Shown: positions 1 to 8,473 of the stretch, in pieces
Layout of the letters: each line of letters starts with the position of its first letter
How positions within the stretch are numbered: position 1 is the stretch's first letter
Assembly: GCF_036246005.1 (NCBI RefSeq)
Contig: NZ_CP109171.1
Location: 4,266,001 to 4,330,000, forward strand
DNA length: 64,000 bases
Source: Streptomyces sp. NBC_01723
GTDB lineage: Bacteria; Actinomycetota; Actinomycetes; Streptomycetales; Streptomycetaceae
Reading direction: 5' to 3'
Position numbers and translations under genes: made by a program
The notes under the pieces: generated by a model
The model's database searches: none
Told to the model about the DNA's origin: nothing
What the model saw: the letters and a program-made list of their open reading frames with translations, nothing else

Positions 1-1
1 G

Positions 2-127
2 GCCACGGTGAAGACCCACCTCAACCGCACGATGTCCAAGCTGCGCCTGAGCAGCCGGGCCCAGGCGGTCGTGGTGGCCTACGAGACGGGTCTGCTGACG
101 CCGGGGAGCGCGGGGGACGCCGGGTGA
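2..127 (+). CDS. LuxR/NarL-type response regulator, C-terminal end (partial)
   Basis: The last 41 codons of a gene that begins outside the window, ending with TGA. The peptide TVKTHLNRTMSKLRLSSRAQ is the recognition helix and end of a NarL/FixJ (GerE) DNA-binding domain: the TVKTH motif is followed by the usual (K)L-L-R-QAV-AYE pattern. It closely resembles the C-termini of the two complete response regulators at 13233 and 15373. The receiver domain is not visible, so the sensor partner is unknown. Confidence 0.85.
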   Translation, partial: ATVKTHLNRTMSKLRLSSRAQAVVVAYETGLLTPGSAGDAG

Positions 128-165
128 CTTTGGGCCGACGGGGGGTGCTCCGGGCGCCCGCTGGG

Positions 166-171
166 TAGGGT
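166..171 (+). promoter_or_regulatory. -10 box of a probable leaderless promoter
   Basis: TAGGGT lies eight bases before the ATG at 180, with no Shine-Dalgarno sequence between. This TANNNT spacing is the usual signature of leaderless Streptomyces transcripts. No convincing -35 is seen. Confidence 0.5.
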
Positions 172-179
172 GCCGTGAC

Positions 180-1013
180 ATGGAGCATGAGGTGTTCGTT
201 CCGGTTCCGGCCGAGCGGCTCAGGGACGTGCTGGCCGACCCCGTCCGGGTCGCCCGGGCGGTTCCGGGGCTCCAGCAGGACGCCGGCGCCGAGCCCGTCG
301 CGGGCCGGCTGAAGGTGCGTATCGGCAGCCACTCCATCACCTACCGGGGTTCGCTGCGCCTGTCCGCGCGCCCGGACGGCACGTACGCCGTCGAGGGTGA
401 CGCCACCGAGTCGCGCGGCACCGGCGAGGTCACGCTCGCCCTGACCCTCTCCGTCCGGGACGCCGAGGGCGGCGCCACCGTCGTCTTCGCCGGGACGGCC
501 AGCGCGGACGGGCGGGTCACGGAGTTGTCCGAGGAGTCGGTGACCTCGGCCACGGCCCGCCTGCTGACCCGGTTCGCGGCGAACCTGGGCACCGCGGCGG
601 CCGAGGAGCGGCCGCCCGCCTCCGTCTTCGACACCGAGGTCCCGCCGCCGTCCCTCGACACGGAGGACGCGGACGAGGCCGACGACACGGACGACACGGA
701 CCACACGGACGAGGTGGACGAGGGCCGAGCCGCCGCCCCGCAGCCCTCCGCCACCCCCACCGCCCCCGCCGCCCCGGAGACCCCCACCCCCGACATGGTC
801 GAACCCCCCGCCGAGGCCGCGCACGCGCGCCGCACGATGATCGGCCGCAGCGCCGAGGAGGTGGACCACGCCCCGCCGCGCGGCCGGTACGCCCCCGTCC
901 CCGCACCTCAGACGGGCGTCGCCGGCGCCCCCCTGCGCTGGGCCGCCCCCGCCGCGGCCGTGGTCGTGGCCGGGGCGATCGTCGTGGGCCGCGCGCTGCG
1001 CAAGCGCCGCTGA
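180..1013 (+). CDS. SRPBCC/CoxG-like protein with C-terminal membrane anchor
   Basis: 277 aa. Residues 1-150 look like the SRPBCC (CoxG, carbon monoxide dehydrogenase subunit G-like) fold: an N-terminal EVFVPVPAERL segment, AVPGLQ, and beta strands with GTGEVTLALTL near residue 85. Residues 155-245 are a low-complexity acidic and Pro/Ala linker (repeated D-D/T-D pairs). The C-terminus has one hydrophobic segment (about 252-270) followed by RKRR, so it is probably tail-anchored with the domain in the cytoplasm. CoxG-family proteins bind lipids or hydrophobic ligands, but no cox genes are nearby and the ligand is unknown. The gene stands alone with a leaderless-type promoter. Confidence 0.7.
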   Translation: MEHEVFVPVPAERLRDVLADPVRVARAVPGLQQDAGAEPVAGRLKVRIGSHSITYRGSLRLSARPDGTYAVEGDATESRGTGEVTLALTLSVRDAEGGATVVFAGTASADGRVTELSEESVTSATARLLTRFAANLGTAAAEERPPASVFDTEVPPPSLDTEDADEADDTDDTDHTDEVDEGRAAAPQPSATPTAPAAPETPTPDMVEPPAEAAHARRTMIGRSAEEVDHAPPRGRYAPVPAPQTGVAGAPLRWAAPAAAVVVAGAIVVGRALRKRR

Positions 1014-1071
1014 GCGTCCTCCCGGACCCCGAGTACCACCCCGCGTACCGGGGCGCCCTTGATCGCCCCAG

Positions 1072-1077
1072 TAGGGT
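1072..1077 (+). promoter_or_regulatory. -10 box of a probable leaderless promoter
   Basis: TAGGGT ends six bases before the GTG at 1084. It supports that GTG as both transcription and translation start. Confidence 0.5.
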
Positions 1078-1083
1078 CGTGAC

Positions 1084-1872
1084 GTGAGTAACGAACCCAT
1101 CACGCTGACCGCGGGTGACGCGGAGGCGACCGTGCTGCCGGGCAACGGCGGCCGGATCGGCGGACTCCGCGTCGGCGGTACGGAACTGCTCCGCCAGGGC
1201 GAGCGCTACGGCTGCTTCCCGATGGTCCCCTGGTGCGGCCGGATCCGCGACGGCCGCTTCCGGGACGGCGCGGCCGTCCACCAGATGCCGCTCAACTCCC
1301 CGCCGCACGCCATCCACGGCACCGCGCGCGACGCCGCCTGGCGCACCGCGCGTGTCACCGCGGACGAGGCGGTCATCACGTACGACCTGGCCGACCCCTG
1401 GCCCTACACCGGCCGCGTCACCCAGGTGATCGCCCTCACCGAGGACGCGCTGACGCTGACGATGTCCGTGGAGACGTACGACTCGTCCTTCCCGGCGCAG
1501 GTCGGCTGGCACCCGTGGTTCAACCGCACCCTCGACGGCGCGGACGTCGCGATCGGCTTCGACCCCGCCTGGCAGGAGGAGCGCGGTGACGACCACCTGC
1601 CGACCGGCAACCGTGTCGTCCCGAAGCCGGGCCCCTGGGACGACTGCTTCGGCATGCCGGACGGCGTCGACGTCACCCTCACCTGGCCGGAGCGGCTGGA
1701 GCTGAAGGTGACCAGCCGCGAGCACTGGGTCGTGGTGTACGACGAGCAGGAGGCCGCCGTCTGCGTGGAGCCGCAGACCGGGCCGCCCAACGGCCTGAAC
1801 TCCCTCCCCCGCCTGGTCACGCCCCTGGAGCCGCTGGAGGCCACGACGACCTGGGCCTGGCGGCGCCTTTAA
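1084..1872 (+). CDS. aldose 1-epimerase family protein
   Basis: 262 aa, the usual size for a cytoplasmic galactose mutarotase-like protein. Visible family features are the GGRIGGLRVGGTELL opening, PMVPWCGRIRDGRF, the HAIHGTARD segment with a conserved His near residue 77, GWHPWF near 140 with a second conserved His, and a C-terminal CVEPQTGPPN with the catalytic-type Glu. Members interconvert alpha and beta anomers of hexoses or act on sugar phosphates; the substrate cannot be told. The start is GTG, supported by the -10 box six bases upstream. Its TAA stop overlaps the -10 box of pyrE. Confidence 0.85.
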   Translation: MSNEPITLTAGDAEATVLPGNGGRIGGLRVGGTELLRQGERYGCFPMVPWCGRIRDGRFRDGAAVHQMPLNSPPHAIHGTARDAAWRTARVTADEAVITYDLADPWPYTGRVTQVIALTEDALTLTMSVETYDSSFPAQVGWHPWFNRTLDGADVAIGFDPAWQEERGDDHLPTGNRVVPKPGPWDDCFGMPDGVDVTLTWPERLELKVTSREHWVVVYDEQEAAVCVEPQTGPPNGLNSLPRLVTPLEPLEATTTWAWRRL

Positions 1873-1875
1873 GCT
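1870..1875 (+). promoter_or_regulatory. -10 box of a probable leaderless pyrE promoter
   Basis: TAAGCT begins on the stop codon of the epimerase gene and ends seven bases before the pyrE ATG at 1883. It fits a leaderless pyrE transcript separate from any read-through. Confidence 0.5.
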
Positions 1876-1882
1876 GGCGTAC

Positions 1883-2431
1883 ATGACGGACGTACGCGCG
1901 GCGCTGCTGCAGCAGATCAAGGACAAGGCCGTGGTGCACGGCAAGGTGACCCTCTCCTCGGGTCTTGAGGCCGACTACTACGTCGACCTGCGCCGCATCA
2001 CCCTGGACGGCGAGGCCGCGCCGCTGGTCGGGCAGGTGCTGCTCGAGCTGACCGACGACCTTGAGTTCGACGCGGTGGGCGGGCTGACCATGGGCGCCGA
2101 CCCGGTCGCGGCGAGCATGCTGCACGCCGCCGCCGCACGGGGCCGCAGGCTGGACGCGTTCGTGGTCCGCAAGGCGGCCAAGGCGCACGGGCTGCAGCGC
2201 CAGGTGGAGGGCCCGGACATCGCGGGCCGCCGCGTCCTGGTCGTCGAGGACACCTCCACCACCGGCGGCTCCCCGCTCACCGCCGTCGAGGCCGTGCGCG
2301 CGGCCGGTGCCGAGGTGGTCGCCGTCGCCACCATCGTCGACCGCGCGACGGGCGCCGCCGAGAAGATCGAGCAGGGCGCGGGAGTGCCGTACCTGTACGC
2401 GTACGACAAGGACGAGCTGGGCCTGGACTGA
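1883..2431 (+). CDS. pyrE: orotate phosphoribosyltransferase
   Basis: 182 aa cytoplasmic enzyme of de novo pyrimidine synthesis: orotate plus PRPP gives OMP and pyrophosphate. The PRPP loop RVLVVEDTSTTGGS is seen at residues 115-128. KVTLSSGLEADYYVDLRR near the N-terminus and the flexible-loop lysines VVRKAAKAHG near 95 are typical of OPRTases. Length is normal for actinobacteria. It begins 10 bases after the epimerase gene with its own probable leaderless promoter, and fba follows 133 bases downstream. Confidence 0.95.
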   Translation: MTDVRAALLQQIKDKAVVHGKVTLSSGLEADYYVDLRRITLDGEAAPLVGQVLLELTDDLEFDAVGGLTMGADPVAASMLHAAAARGRRLDAFVVRKAAKAHGLQRQVEGPDIAGRRVLVVEDTSTTGGSPLTAVEAVRAAGAEVVAVATIVDRATGAAEKIEQGAGVPYLYAYDKDELGLD

Positions 2432-2564
2432 GTCCGCCCGGAGGTCCACTCGGGTAATCCCGGTCCGTCTGGAAGGATGGGGCCGACGATGACGTCGCCC
2501 CCCAGTCCTAGGTCAGGGCCATAAGCAGCAGCCGAGCCCACCCGCACATACAAGGAGCGGACAG

Positions 2565-3596
2565 ATGCCCATCGCAACTCCCGAGGTCTACAACGAGATG
2601 CTGGACCGGGCGAAGGCAGGAAAGTTCGCCTACCCGGCCATCAACGTGACCTCCTCCCAGACGCTGCACGCGGCCCTGCGCGGTTTCGCCGAGGCGGAGA
2701 GCGACGGGATCGTCCAGATCTCCACCGGCGGTGCCGAGTTCCTGGGCGGCCAGCACAGCAAGGACATGGTGACGGGCGCCGTGGCCCTCGCCGAGTTCGC
2801 CCACATCGTGGCCGCGAAGTACGACGTGAACATCGCGCTGCACACCGACCACTGCCCGAAGGACAAGCTCGACGGGTACGTCCGCCCCCTGATCGCCGTC
2901 TCCGAGGAGCGCGTCAAGGCCGGCCGCGAGCCGCTGTTCCAGTCCCACATGTGGGACGGCTCCGCGGAGACCCTGGCCGACAACCTCTCGATCGCCGCCG
3001 AGCTGCTGGAGCGCGCCCGCGCCGCCAGGATCATCCTGGAGGTCGAGATCACCCCGACCGGCGGTGAGGAGGACGGCGTCTCGCACGAGATCAACGACTC
3101 CCTCTACACCACGGTCGACGACGCGCTGCGCACCGCGGAGGCCCTGGGTCTCGGCGAGAAGGGCCGCTACCTCCTCGCCGCCTCCTTCGGCAACGTGCAC
3201 GGCGTCTACAAGCCGGGCAACGTCGTGCTCCGCCCCGACCTGCTCAAGGAGCTGAACGAGGGCGTCGCCGCGAAGTACGGGCAGCCGGCCGGCAGCAAGC
3301 CGTTCGACTTCGTCTTCCACGGCGGCTCCGGCTCCACCGCCGAGGAGATCGCCACCGCGCTGGACAACGGCGTGGTCAAGATGAACCTCGACACGGACAC
3401 CCAGTACGCCTTCACGCGTCCGGTCGCCGACCACATGTTCCGCAACTACGACGGTGTCCTGAAGGTCGACGGCGAGGTCGGCAACAAGAAGACCTACGAC
3501 CCGCGCACCTGGGGCAAGCTGGCCGAGGCCGGCATGGCCGCGCGCGTCGTCGAGGCCTGCGGTCACCTGCGGTCCGCCGGTACGAAGATCAAGTAG
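2565..3596 (+). CDS. fba: class II fructose-bisphosphate aldolase
   Basis: 343 aa. It cleaves fructose 1,6-bisphosphate to glyceraldehyde 3-phosphate and DHAP in glycolysis, and runs in reverse in gluconeogenesis. Zinc-site and active-site segments are visible: ALHTDHCPKDKL near residue 95 with the metal His, SHMWDGS near 128, and FHGGSGS near 252. Length and the GKFAYPAINVTSSQTLHA opening are those of the long class II (FbaA) type. A strong AAGGAG site sits eight bases before the ATG. A near-perfect rho-independent-type hairpin (3628-3660) closes the unit. Confidence 0.95.
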   Translation: MPIATPEVYNEMLDRAKAGKFAYPAINVTSSQTLHAALRGFAEAESDGIVQISTGGAEFLGGQHSKDMVTGAVALAEFAHIVAAKYDVNIALHTDHCPKDKLDGYVRPLIAVSEERVKAGREPLFQSHMWDGSAETLADNLSIAAELLERARAARIILEVEITPTGGEEDGVSHEINDSLYTTVDDALRTAEALGLGEKGRYLLAASFGNVHGVYKPGNVVLRPDLLKELNEGVAAKYGQPAGSKPFDFVFHGGSGSTAEEIATALDNGVVKMNLDTDTQYAFTRPVADHMFRNYDGVLKVDGEVGNKKTYDPRTWGKLAEAGMAARVVEACGHLRSAGTKIK

Positions 3597-3627
3597 TTCC
3601 CGGCGGCCACCCGGCCGCGAGACGTGC

Positions 3628-3660
3628 AGCGAGCCCGGCGCCGAAGGCGCCGGGCTCGCT
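3628..3660 (+). terminator. strong hairpin terminator after fba
   Basis: A perfect 15-bp inverted repeat (AGCGAGCCCGGCGCC and its complement) around a GAA loop, 31 bases after the fba stop. It lacks a long T run, as is common in Streptomyces. It also shows that an upstream in-frame ATG at 3624 is not the MFS start. Confidence 0.85.
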
Positions 3661-3674
3661 GTATACCTGGGGGC

Positions 3675-5129
3675 ATGCCCGACGTCCGGCTGGCCTCACC
3701 GCAAGGCAAGTGGATCCTGCTGACCACCGTCCTCGGCTCCAGCATGGCCCTGCTGGACTCGACCGTCGTCAACGTCGCGCTGCCCCGCATCGGGCGCGAC
3801 CTCGACGCCGACCTCGCCGCGCTCCAGTGGACCGTCAACGCGTACATGGTCACGCTGGCCGGGCTGATCCTGCTCGGCGGCGCGCTCGGCGACCGGTTCG
3901 GCCGCCGCCGGATCTTCGTCATCGGGGTGCTGTGGTTCGCGGGCGCCTCCCTGCTGTGCGGTGTGGCGCCGAACGCCGGTGTCCTGATCGCCGCCCGCGC
4001 CCTCCAGGGCATCGGCGGTGCGCTGCTCACGCCGGGTTCCCTCGCCCTCATCCAGGCCTCCTTCCACGCCGACGACCGGGGCCGCGCGGTCGGCCTGTGG
4101 TCGGGCTTCGGGGGCGTCGGCGCGGCGGTGGGGCCGTTCCTCGGGGGCTGGCTGGTGGACGGGGCGGGCTGGCGCTGGATTTTCCTGCTCAACGTTCCGC
4201 TGGCCCTGCTGTGCGCGCCGATCGCGCTGCGGCACGTACCGGAGTCCTCGGACCAGCGCGCCCACGCGCGCTTCGACGTGCTCGGCGCGGTCCTCGGCGC
4301 GGCGGCCCTCGCGCTGCTCACCTACGCGCTGATCGAGGCGCGCGGCGCGTCCTGGGCGGTGGCGCTCAGCGCGGTGGCCGGCGTGGCCGTGGCGGTGGCC
4401 TTCGTGGTCGTCGAGGGCCGCCGCGCGGACCCGATGATGCCGCTGGACGTCTTCGCCTCCCGCCAGTTCACCGCGATCAACGTGGTCACGCTGTGCGTGT
4501 ACGCGGCCCTCGGCGGCTTCTTCTTCCTCGCCGCGCTCCAGCTCCAGGTCGTGGTCGGCTGGTCCGCGCTGGCCGCCGGTACGGCGCTGCTGCCGACCAC
4601 CGTCCTGATGCTGCTGCTCTCCGCTCGCTCCGGCGAGCTGTCCGAGCGGCTCGGCCCCCGGCTCCAGCTCACCGTCGGGCCGCTGCTGTGCGCCGCCGGG
4701 ATGGTGCTGATGCTGCGGGTCGGACCCGGCGCCTCCTACCTCACCGACGTACTGCCCGCCCTGGTGGTGCTCGGCCTCGGCATGGTCACCCTGGTCGCGC
4801 CGCTGACGGCGAGCGTGCTGGCCGCCGTGGAGACCGCGCGCGCCGGACTGGCCAGCGGCATCAACAACGCGGCGGCCCGCGCGGCGGGGCTCGTCGCGGT
4901 GGCCGCGCTGCCGCTGCTCACCGGCATGGGCGAGGACGCCTACCGGTCGGCCCGCGCCTTCGACGACGCGTTCGGCCCGGCGATGCTGATCTGCGCGGGC
5001 GTCCTGGTGGCGGGCTCCGCGATCGCCTTCACGACGGTCCGCCGCCCGGCCCCGGACTGCCGCCGCCCCGAATGCCGCACCCACGGCTCGATCCTGACCC
5101 CACCCCTGGAGGCCGAACGCGGCACGTAG
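3675..5129 (+). CDS. MFS drug exporter, DHA2-like (14 TM)
   Basis: 484 aa integral membrane protein of the EmrB/QacA (DHA2) type, expected to expel drugs or metabolites by proton antiport. Visible motifs: LDSTVVNVALPRIG (motif D1) at about 23-36, the loop GDRFGRRRIF (motif A) near 73-82, and ALQGIGGALLTPGSLALI (motif C type) near 113. Hydrophobic stretches account for about 14 helices. The start at 3675 is chosen because the earlier in-frame ATG at 3624 lies ahead of the fba terminator. No local regulator is adjacent and the substrate is unknown. Confidence 0.85.
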   Translation: MPDVRLASPQGKWILLTTVLGSSMALLDSTVVNVALPRIGRDLDADLAALQWTVNAYMVTLAGLILLGGALGDRFGRRRIFVIGVLWFAGASLLCGVAPNAGVLIAARALQGIGGALLTPGSLALIQASFHADDRGRAVGLWSGFGGVGAAVGPFLGGWLVDGAGWRWIFLLNVPLALLCAPIALRHVPESSDQRAHARFDVLGAVLGAAALALLTYALIEARGASWAVALSAVAGVAVAVAFVVVEGRRADPMMPLDVFASRQFTAINVVTLCVYAALGGFFFLAALQLQVVVGWSALAAGTALLPTTVLMLLLSARSGELSERLGPRLQLTVGPLLCAAGMVLMLRVGPGASYLTDVLPALVVLGLGMVTLVAPLTASVLAAVETARAGLASGINNAAARAAGLVAVAALPLLTGMGEDAYRSARAFDDAFGPAMLICAGVLVAGSAIAFTTVRRPAPDCRRPECRTHGSILTPPLEAERGT

Positions 5130-5151
5130 CCGTACACCGCTGTGCGGCTGC

Positions 5152-5575
5152 CGCCCCGTGCCGACGCCCTAAGGGGCGCGTGGAACCGCGCGCCCAGCCA
5201 CGGCGCACCGGCGGCCGACGACGCACCCGGATGCGGGGGGTCCCGCCCGCGCGGGGTGCCGCCTTGTGCCGACGTCCGGATCACGCCCCTAGGGGCGCGG
5301 GGAACCGCGCGCCCAGCCACGGCGCTCCTGCGGCTGACGACGCACTCGGACGCGGGGGGTTCCGCCCGCGCGGGGTGCCGCCTTGTGCCGACGTCCGGAT
5401 CACGCCCCTAGGGGCGCGGGGAACCGCGCGCCCAGCCACGGCGCTCCTGCGGCTGACGACGCACTCGGACGCGGGGGGTTCCGCCCGCGCGGGGTGCCGC
5501 CTTGTGCCGACGTCCGGATCACGCCCCTAGGGGCGCGGGGAACTGCGCGCCCAGCCCCAGCGCACCCGCAGCCGA
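5152..5575. repeat. 119-bp tandem repeats with a palindromic core
   Basis: Two essentially identical 119-bp units (5271-5389, 5390-5508) are flanked by a diverged unit (about 5152-5270) and a partial unit (from 5509). Full units carry the palindrome CGCCCCTAGGGGCG (5284-5297, 5403-5416, 5522-5535), followed by a GCGGGGAAC-GCGCGCCCAGCC segment. I recall this core as a common Streptomyces intergenic element, usually single-copy per site. The 536-base gap 5130-5665 holds these repeats, a short (cacccggccgccaac) duplication near 5585-5620, and no convincing gene. Confidence 0.85.
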
Positions 5576-5665
5576 CCACACACCCGGCCGCCAACGCACA
5601 CCCGGCCGCCAACGTACCCGCGGCCGCCAGCGCACCCCCTCACACACATGCCGCAGACTTGTCCC

Positions 5666-6079
5666 ATGTCCATTCACGAGAACCTCCTCGGGGGACCGCC
5701 CCCGACCCACCTTCCCGACGACCCCGGGCCCCGCGAGCTGCTGGCGGGCGGCACCTCCCCCGCCGACGTCGCCGCGAAGTACCCGACGTCCTCGCTCGCC
5801 TGGGCCCGCCTGGCCGACGAGGCGTTCGAACGGGGCAGCGTCGTGGAGTCGTACGCGTACGCCCGTACGGGCTACCACCGCGGCCTGGACGCCCTGCGCC
5901 GCAGCGGCTGGAAGGGGCACGGCCCGGTGCCCTGGGAGCACGAGCCGAACCGCGGCTTCCTGCGCGCCCTGCACGCCCTCGCCCGCGCCGCCCAGGCGAT
6001 CGGCGAGAAGGAGGAGTACGAGCGCTGCGCCCAGTTCCTGAAGGACTCCTCGCCCGCCGCGGCCGAGGTGCTCGGCTAG
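5666..6079 (+). CDS. DUF3151 family protein
   Basis: 137 aa soluble protein. The sequence (SIHENLLGGPPPTHLPDDP start, LAGGTSPADVAAKYPTSSLAWARLADEA, then AYARTGYHRGLDALRRSGWKGHGPVPWEHEPNRGFLRALHAL) matches my memory of the actinobacterial DUF3151 family, which is often encoded near fba. The helical pattern ending in AIGEKEEYERCAQFL resembles a single TPR-like hairpin. The function is not known. The start at 5666 is preferred over an in-frame ATG 18 bases upstream because family members begin at this point. A hairpin terminator follows. Confidence 0.75.
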   Translation: MSIHENLLGGPPPTHLPDDPGPRELLAGGTSPADVAAKYPTSSLAWARLADEAFERGSVVESYAYARTGYHRGLDALRRSGWKGHGPVPWEHEPNRGFLRALHALARAAQAIGEKEEYERCAQFLKDSSPAAAEVLG

Positions 6080-6095
6080 AGCGAGGAACACCCCC

Positions 6096-6122
6096 GGCCC
6101 GTCCGCCGTGCGCGGGCGGGCC
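6096..6122 (+). terminator. hairpin terminator after the DUF3151 gene
   Basis: An 11-bp stem (GGCCCGTCCGC with GCGGGCGGGCC, one G-T pair) and a five-base loop, 16 bases after the stop codon and ahead of the kyn genes. Confidence 0.7.
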
Positions 6123-6224
6123 TTGCGGTTTCCTGCGACGATTGCGGAGGATGCCGTTGGGGACCGGGGCCCCGTGCCGGTAACGGCAGGGCGGACCGCT
6201 ACCCGTGCACATCAGGAGACAGCG

Positions 6225-7040
6225 ATGTCCCACGAAGCCCCGAATCTCGACTTCGAGGGCAGCACGCCGTACGAGGACTATGTCCAGGCGGACGTGCTCA
6301 CCCATCTCCAGCACACCCTCTCCGACGATCCCGGAGAGATGGTCTTCCTGGTCACGACCCAGGTCATGGAGCTGTGGTTCACCGTCATCGTCCACGAATG
6401 GGAGACCGCCGCCCGCGCCCTGCGCGAGGACCGGATCCCGGTGGCGACCGACGCGCTCAAGCGTTCGGTACGCGAGCTGGAGGCGCTGAACGCCTCCTGG
6501 ACGCCCCTGGGGCAGCTCACCCCGGCCCAGTTCAACTCCTACCGGGCCGCCCTCGGCGAGGGCTCCGGCTTCCAGTCGGCGATGTACCGCCGCATGGAGT
6601 TCCTGCTCGGCGAGAAGTCCGCCTCGATGCTCGTCCCGCACCGCGGCGCCCCGCGCGTCCACGCGGAACTGGAGAAGGCGCTGCACGAGCCGAGCGTGTA
6701 CGACGAGGTGGTCCGGCTGCTCGACCGGCGCGGGTACGACATACCGGACGCCGTGCTCAAGCGGGACGTCACCCGGAAGTACGAGGCGGCACCCGAGGTG
6801 GAGGCCGCCTGGACGGCCGTCTACAAGGGCGACCAGAACGGCGAGCTGGCCCGCCTCGGCGAGGCCCTCACCGACGTCGCCGAACTGGTCTGGCGCTGGC
6901 GCAACGACCACCTGGTCGCCACCCGCCGCGCGATGGGCTCGAAGACCGGTACGGGCGGCTCCGCCGGGGTGGCCTGGCTGGAGAAGCGGGCCCGCGGCAA
7001 CGTGTTCCCCGAGCTGTGGACGGCGCGGTCCTATGTCTGA
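6225..7040 (+). CDS. kynA: tryptophan 2,3-dioxygenase
   Basis: 271 aa heme enzyme that opens the indole ring of L-tryptophan to N-formylkynurenine, the first step of the kynurenine pathway. The family signature is visible around residues 100-128 (FNSYRAALGEGSGFQSAMYR, then MEFLLG). LTHLQHTLSDDPGEMVFLVTTQVMELWF near 25-55 carries the expected distal-side His and substrate-binding region. The start at 6225 (MSHEAPN) has AGGAG nine bases ahead; an ORF extension of 39 codons upstream is rejected. It overlaps kynU by eight bases, so the two are translationally coupled. Confidence 0.93.
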   Translation: MSHEAPNLDFEGSTPYEDYVQADVLTHLQHTLSDDPGEMVFLVTTQVMELWFTVIVHEWETAARALREDRIPVATDALKRSVRELEALNASWTPLGQLTPAQFNSYRAALGEGSGFQSAMYRRMEFLLGEKSASMLVPHRGAPRVHAELEKALHEPSVYDEVVRLLDRRGYDIPDAVLKRDVTRKYEAAPEVEAAWTAVYKGDQNGELARLGEALTDVAELVWRWRNDHLVATRRAMGSKTGTGGSAGVAWLEKRARGNVFPELWTARSYV

Positions 7041-8247
7041 GCCGAGGAGCGAGGCCGAGCAGCTGGACGTCGCCGACCCGCTGGCCGCGCTGCGCGACCG
7101 GTTCGTCCTCGACGACGTGACGTACCTGGACGGCAACTCGCTCGGCGCCCTCCCCGCGCACGTGCCCGCGCGCGTGGACGACGTCGTCCGCCGCCAGTGG
7201 GGCGAGCTGCGCATCCGTTCCTGGGAGGAGAGCGGCTGGTGGACCGCGCCCGAGCGGATCGGCGACCGGATCGCACCGCTGGTCGGCGCGGCGGCCGGGC
7301 AGATCGTGGTGGGCGACTCCACGAGCGTGAACGTCTTCAAGGCGCTCGTCGCCGCCGTGCGCATGGCGCGGGAGGACGGCGGCGACGGGGGCGGTGCGGG
7401 CCGGGACGAGATCCTCGTCGACGCCACCACCTTCCCCACGGACGGGTACATCGCCGAGTCGGCGGCACGGATGACGGGCTGCACGCTGCGCCCGGTCACC
7501 CCGGCCGAGGTGCCCTCCGCGCTCGGCGCCCGCACCGCCGCCGTCCTGCTCAACCACGTCGACTACCGCACCGGCCGGCTGCACGACCTGCCCGCGCTCA
7601 CCCGCGCGGTGCACGCGTGCGGGGCGTACGCCGTCTGGGACCTGTGCCACAGCGCGGGCGCGCTGCCGGTCGGGCTCGACGAACACGGCGTAGACCTGGC
7701 GGTCGGCTGCACCTACAAGTACCTCAACGGCGGCCCCGGTTCGCCCGCCTACCTGTACGTGCGCCGCGACCTCCAGCCCCGCTTCGACTCCCCGCTGCCG
7801 GGCTGGAACTCGCACGCCGAGCCGTTCGGCATGCGCTCCGCGTACGCGCCGGCGTCCGGAGCGGTGCGGGGCAGGGTCGGCACGCCGGACATCCTCTCCC
7901 TGCTCGCCCTGGACGCGGCGCTGGACGTGTGGGACGCGGACGGTGTCTCGGTGGCGGCGGTGCGGGCCAAGTCGCTGGCGCTGACGGACTTCTTCCTGCG
8001 CTGCGTCGGGGCGTACGTCCCCGCCGGCCGGGTGGAGTCCGTGACCCCGGCCGCGCACGCGGAGCGCGGCAGCCAGGTCGCCCTGCGCTGTGACGACGCG
8101 GGCGAGGTCATGAAGCGGCTGATCGAGGGTGGCGTGGTCGGCGACTTCCGCGCCCCGGACGTCCTGCGCTTCGGTTTCACACCGCTGTACGTCGGCTTCG
8201 CGGACGTGGAGCGGGCGGCCCGGGTGCTGGCGCGGACGCTGGGGTGA
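7033..8247 (+). CDS. kynU: kynureninase
   Basis: 404 aa PLP enzyme that cleaves kynurenine to anthranilate and alanine (or 3-hydroxykynurenine to 3-hydroxyanthranilate). The PLP lysine is in GCTYKYLNGGPGSPA (K229), with DLCHSAGALPVGLDEHGVDLAVG just before and YLDGNSLGALP at the N-terminus. Overlap with kynA (ATGTCTGA) shows one operon. Anthranilate could feed tryptophan turnover or, as known in other Streptomyces, antibiotic precursors; no biosynthetic cluster is present here. The stop codon lies at the first unit of a 24-bp direct repeat. Confidence 0.93.
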   Translation: MSEPRSEAEQLDVADPLAALRDRFVLDDVTYLDGNSLGALPAHVPARVDDVVRRQWGELRIRSWEESGWWTAPERIGDRIAPLVGAAAGQIVVGDSTSVNVFKALVAAVRMAREDGGDGGGAGRDEILVDATTFPTDGYIAESAARMTGCTLRPVTPAEVPSALGARTAAVLLNHVDYRTGRLHDLPALTRAVHACGAYAVWDLCHSAGALPVGLDEHGVDLAVGCTYKYLNGGPGSPAYLYVRRDLQPRFDSPLPGWNSHAEPFGMRSAYAPASGAVRGRVGTPDILSLLALDAALDVWDADGVSVAAVRAKSLALTDFFLRCVGAYVPAGRVESVTPAAHAERGSQVALRCDDAGEVMKRLIEGGVVGDFRAPDVLRFGFTPLYVGFADVERAARVLARTLG

Positions 8248-8304
8248 CGCGCGGTGGCGACGCCGGAGTGACGTGCGGTGGCGACGCCGGAGTGACGCGC
8301 GGGA
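8244..8304. repeat. 24-bp direct repeats after kynU
   Basis: Two units of GTGACGYGCGGTGGCGACGC plus CGGA (8244-8267, 8268-8291) differ at one base, and a partial third begins at 8292. The kynU TGA lies inside unit one. A 10-bp palindrome GTGACGTCAC follows at 8308-8317. This sits in the 226-base gap before the formamidase gene. Confidence 0.75.
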
Positions 8305-8473
8305 GTGGTGACGTCACTCGCGGGTGAAGGGTGGGGGCCGAGCGAATCGTTTGGTCCTCACCCAGCGTCACATCCCCATGTCCGCGCACGTCATCGGCCT
8401 GATAACGTCCCGCCAACGGCCGATTCCCACTCATCCGGTCCACCAACACCGTTCCTTCGCCGAGAGGTTGAGC

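Noticed and set aside
3624..3674. Upstream ATG for the MFS gene
   Set aside because: It lies ahead of the fba terminator hairpin, and the 17 extra residues are Arg-rich products of the hairpin.
3696..5530. Long overlapping ORFs on both strands across the MFS gene
   Set aside because: High GC suppresses stops in all frames. Only the + frame starting at 3675 has membrane helices and MFS motifs, and the longest alternative runs into the repeat array.
5130..5640. Repeat array considered as a CRISPR
   Set aside because: Units are contiguous 119-bp tandem copies with no variable spacers and no cas genes nearby.
6108..6224. 39-codon N-terminal extension of kynA
   Set aside because: It begins inside the preceding terminator stem; the ATG at 6225 has a proper ribosome site and the family start.
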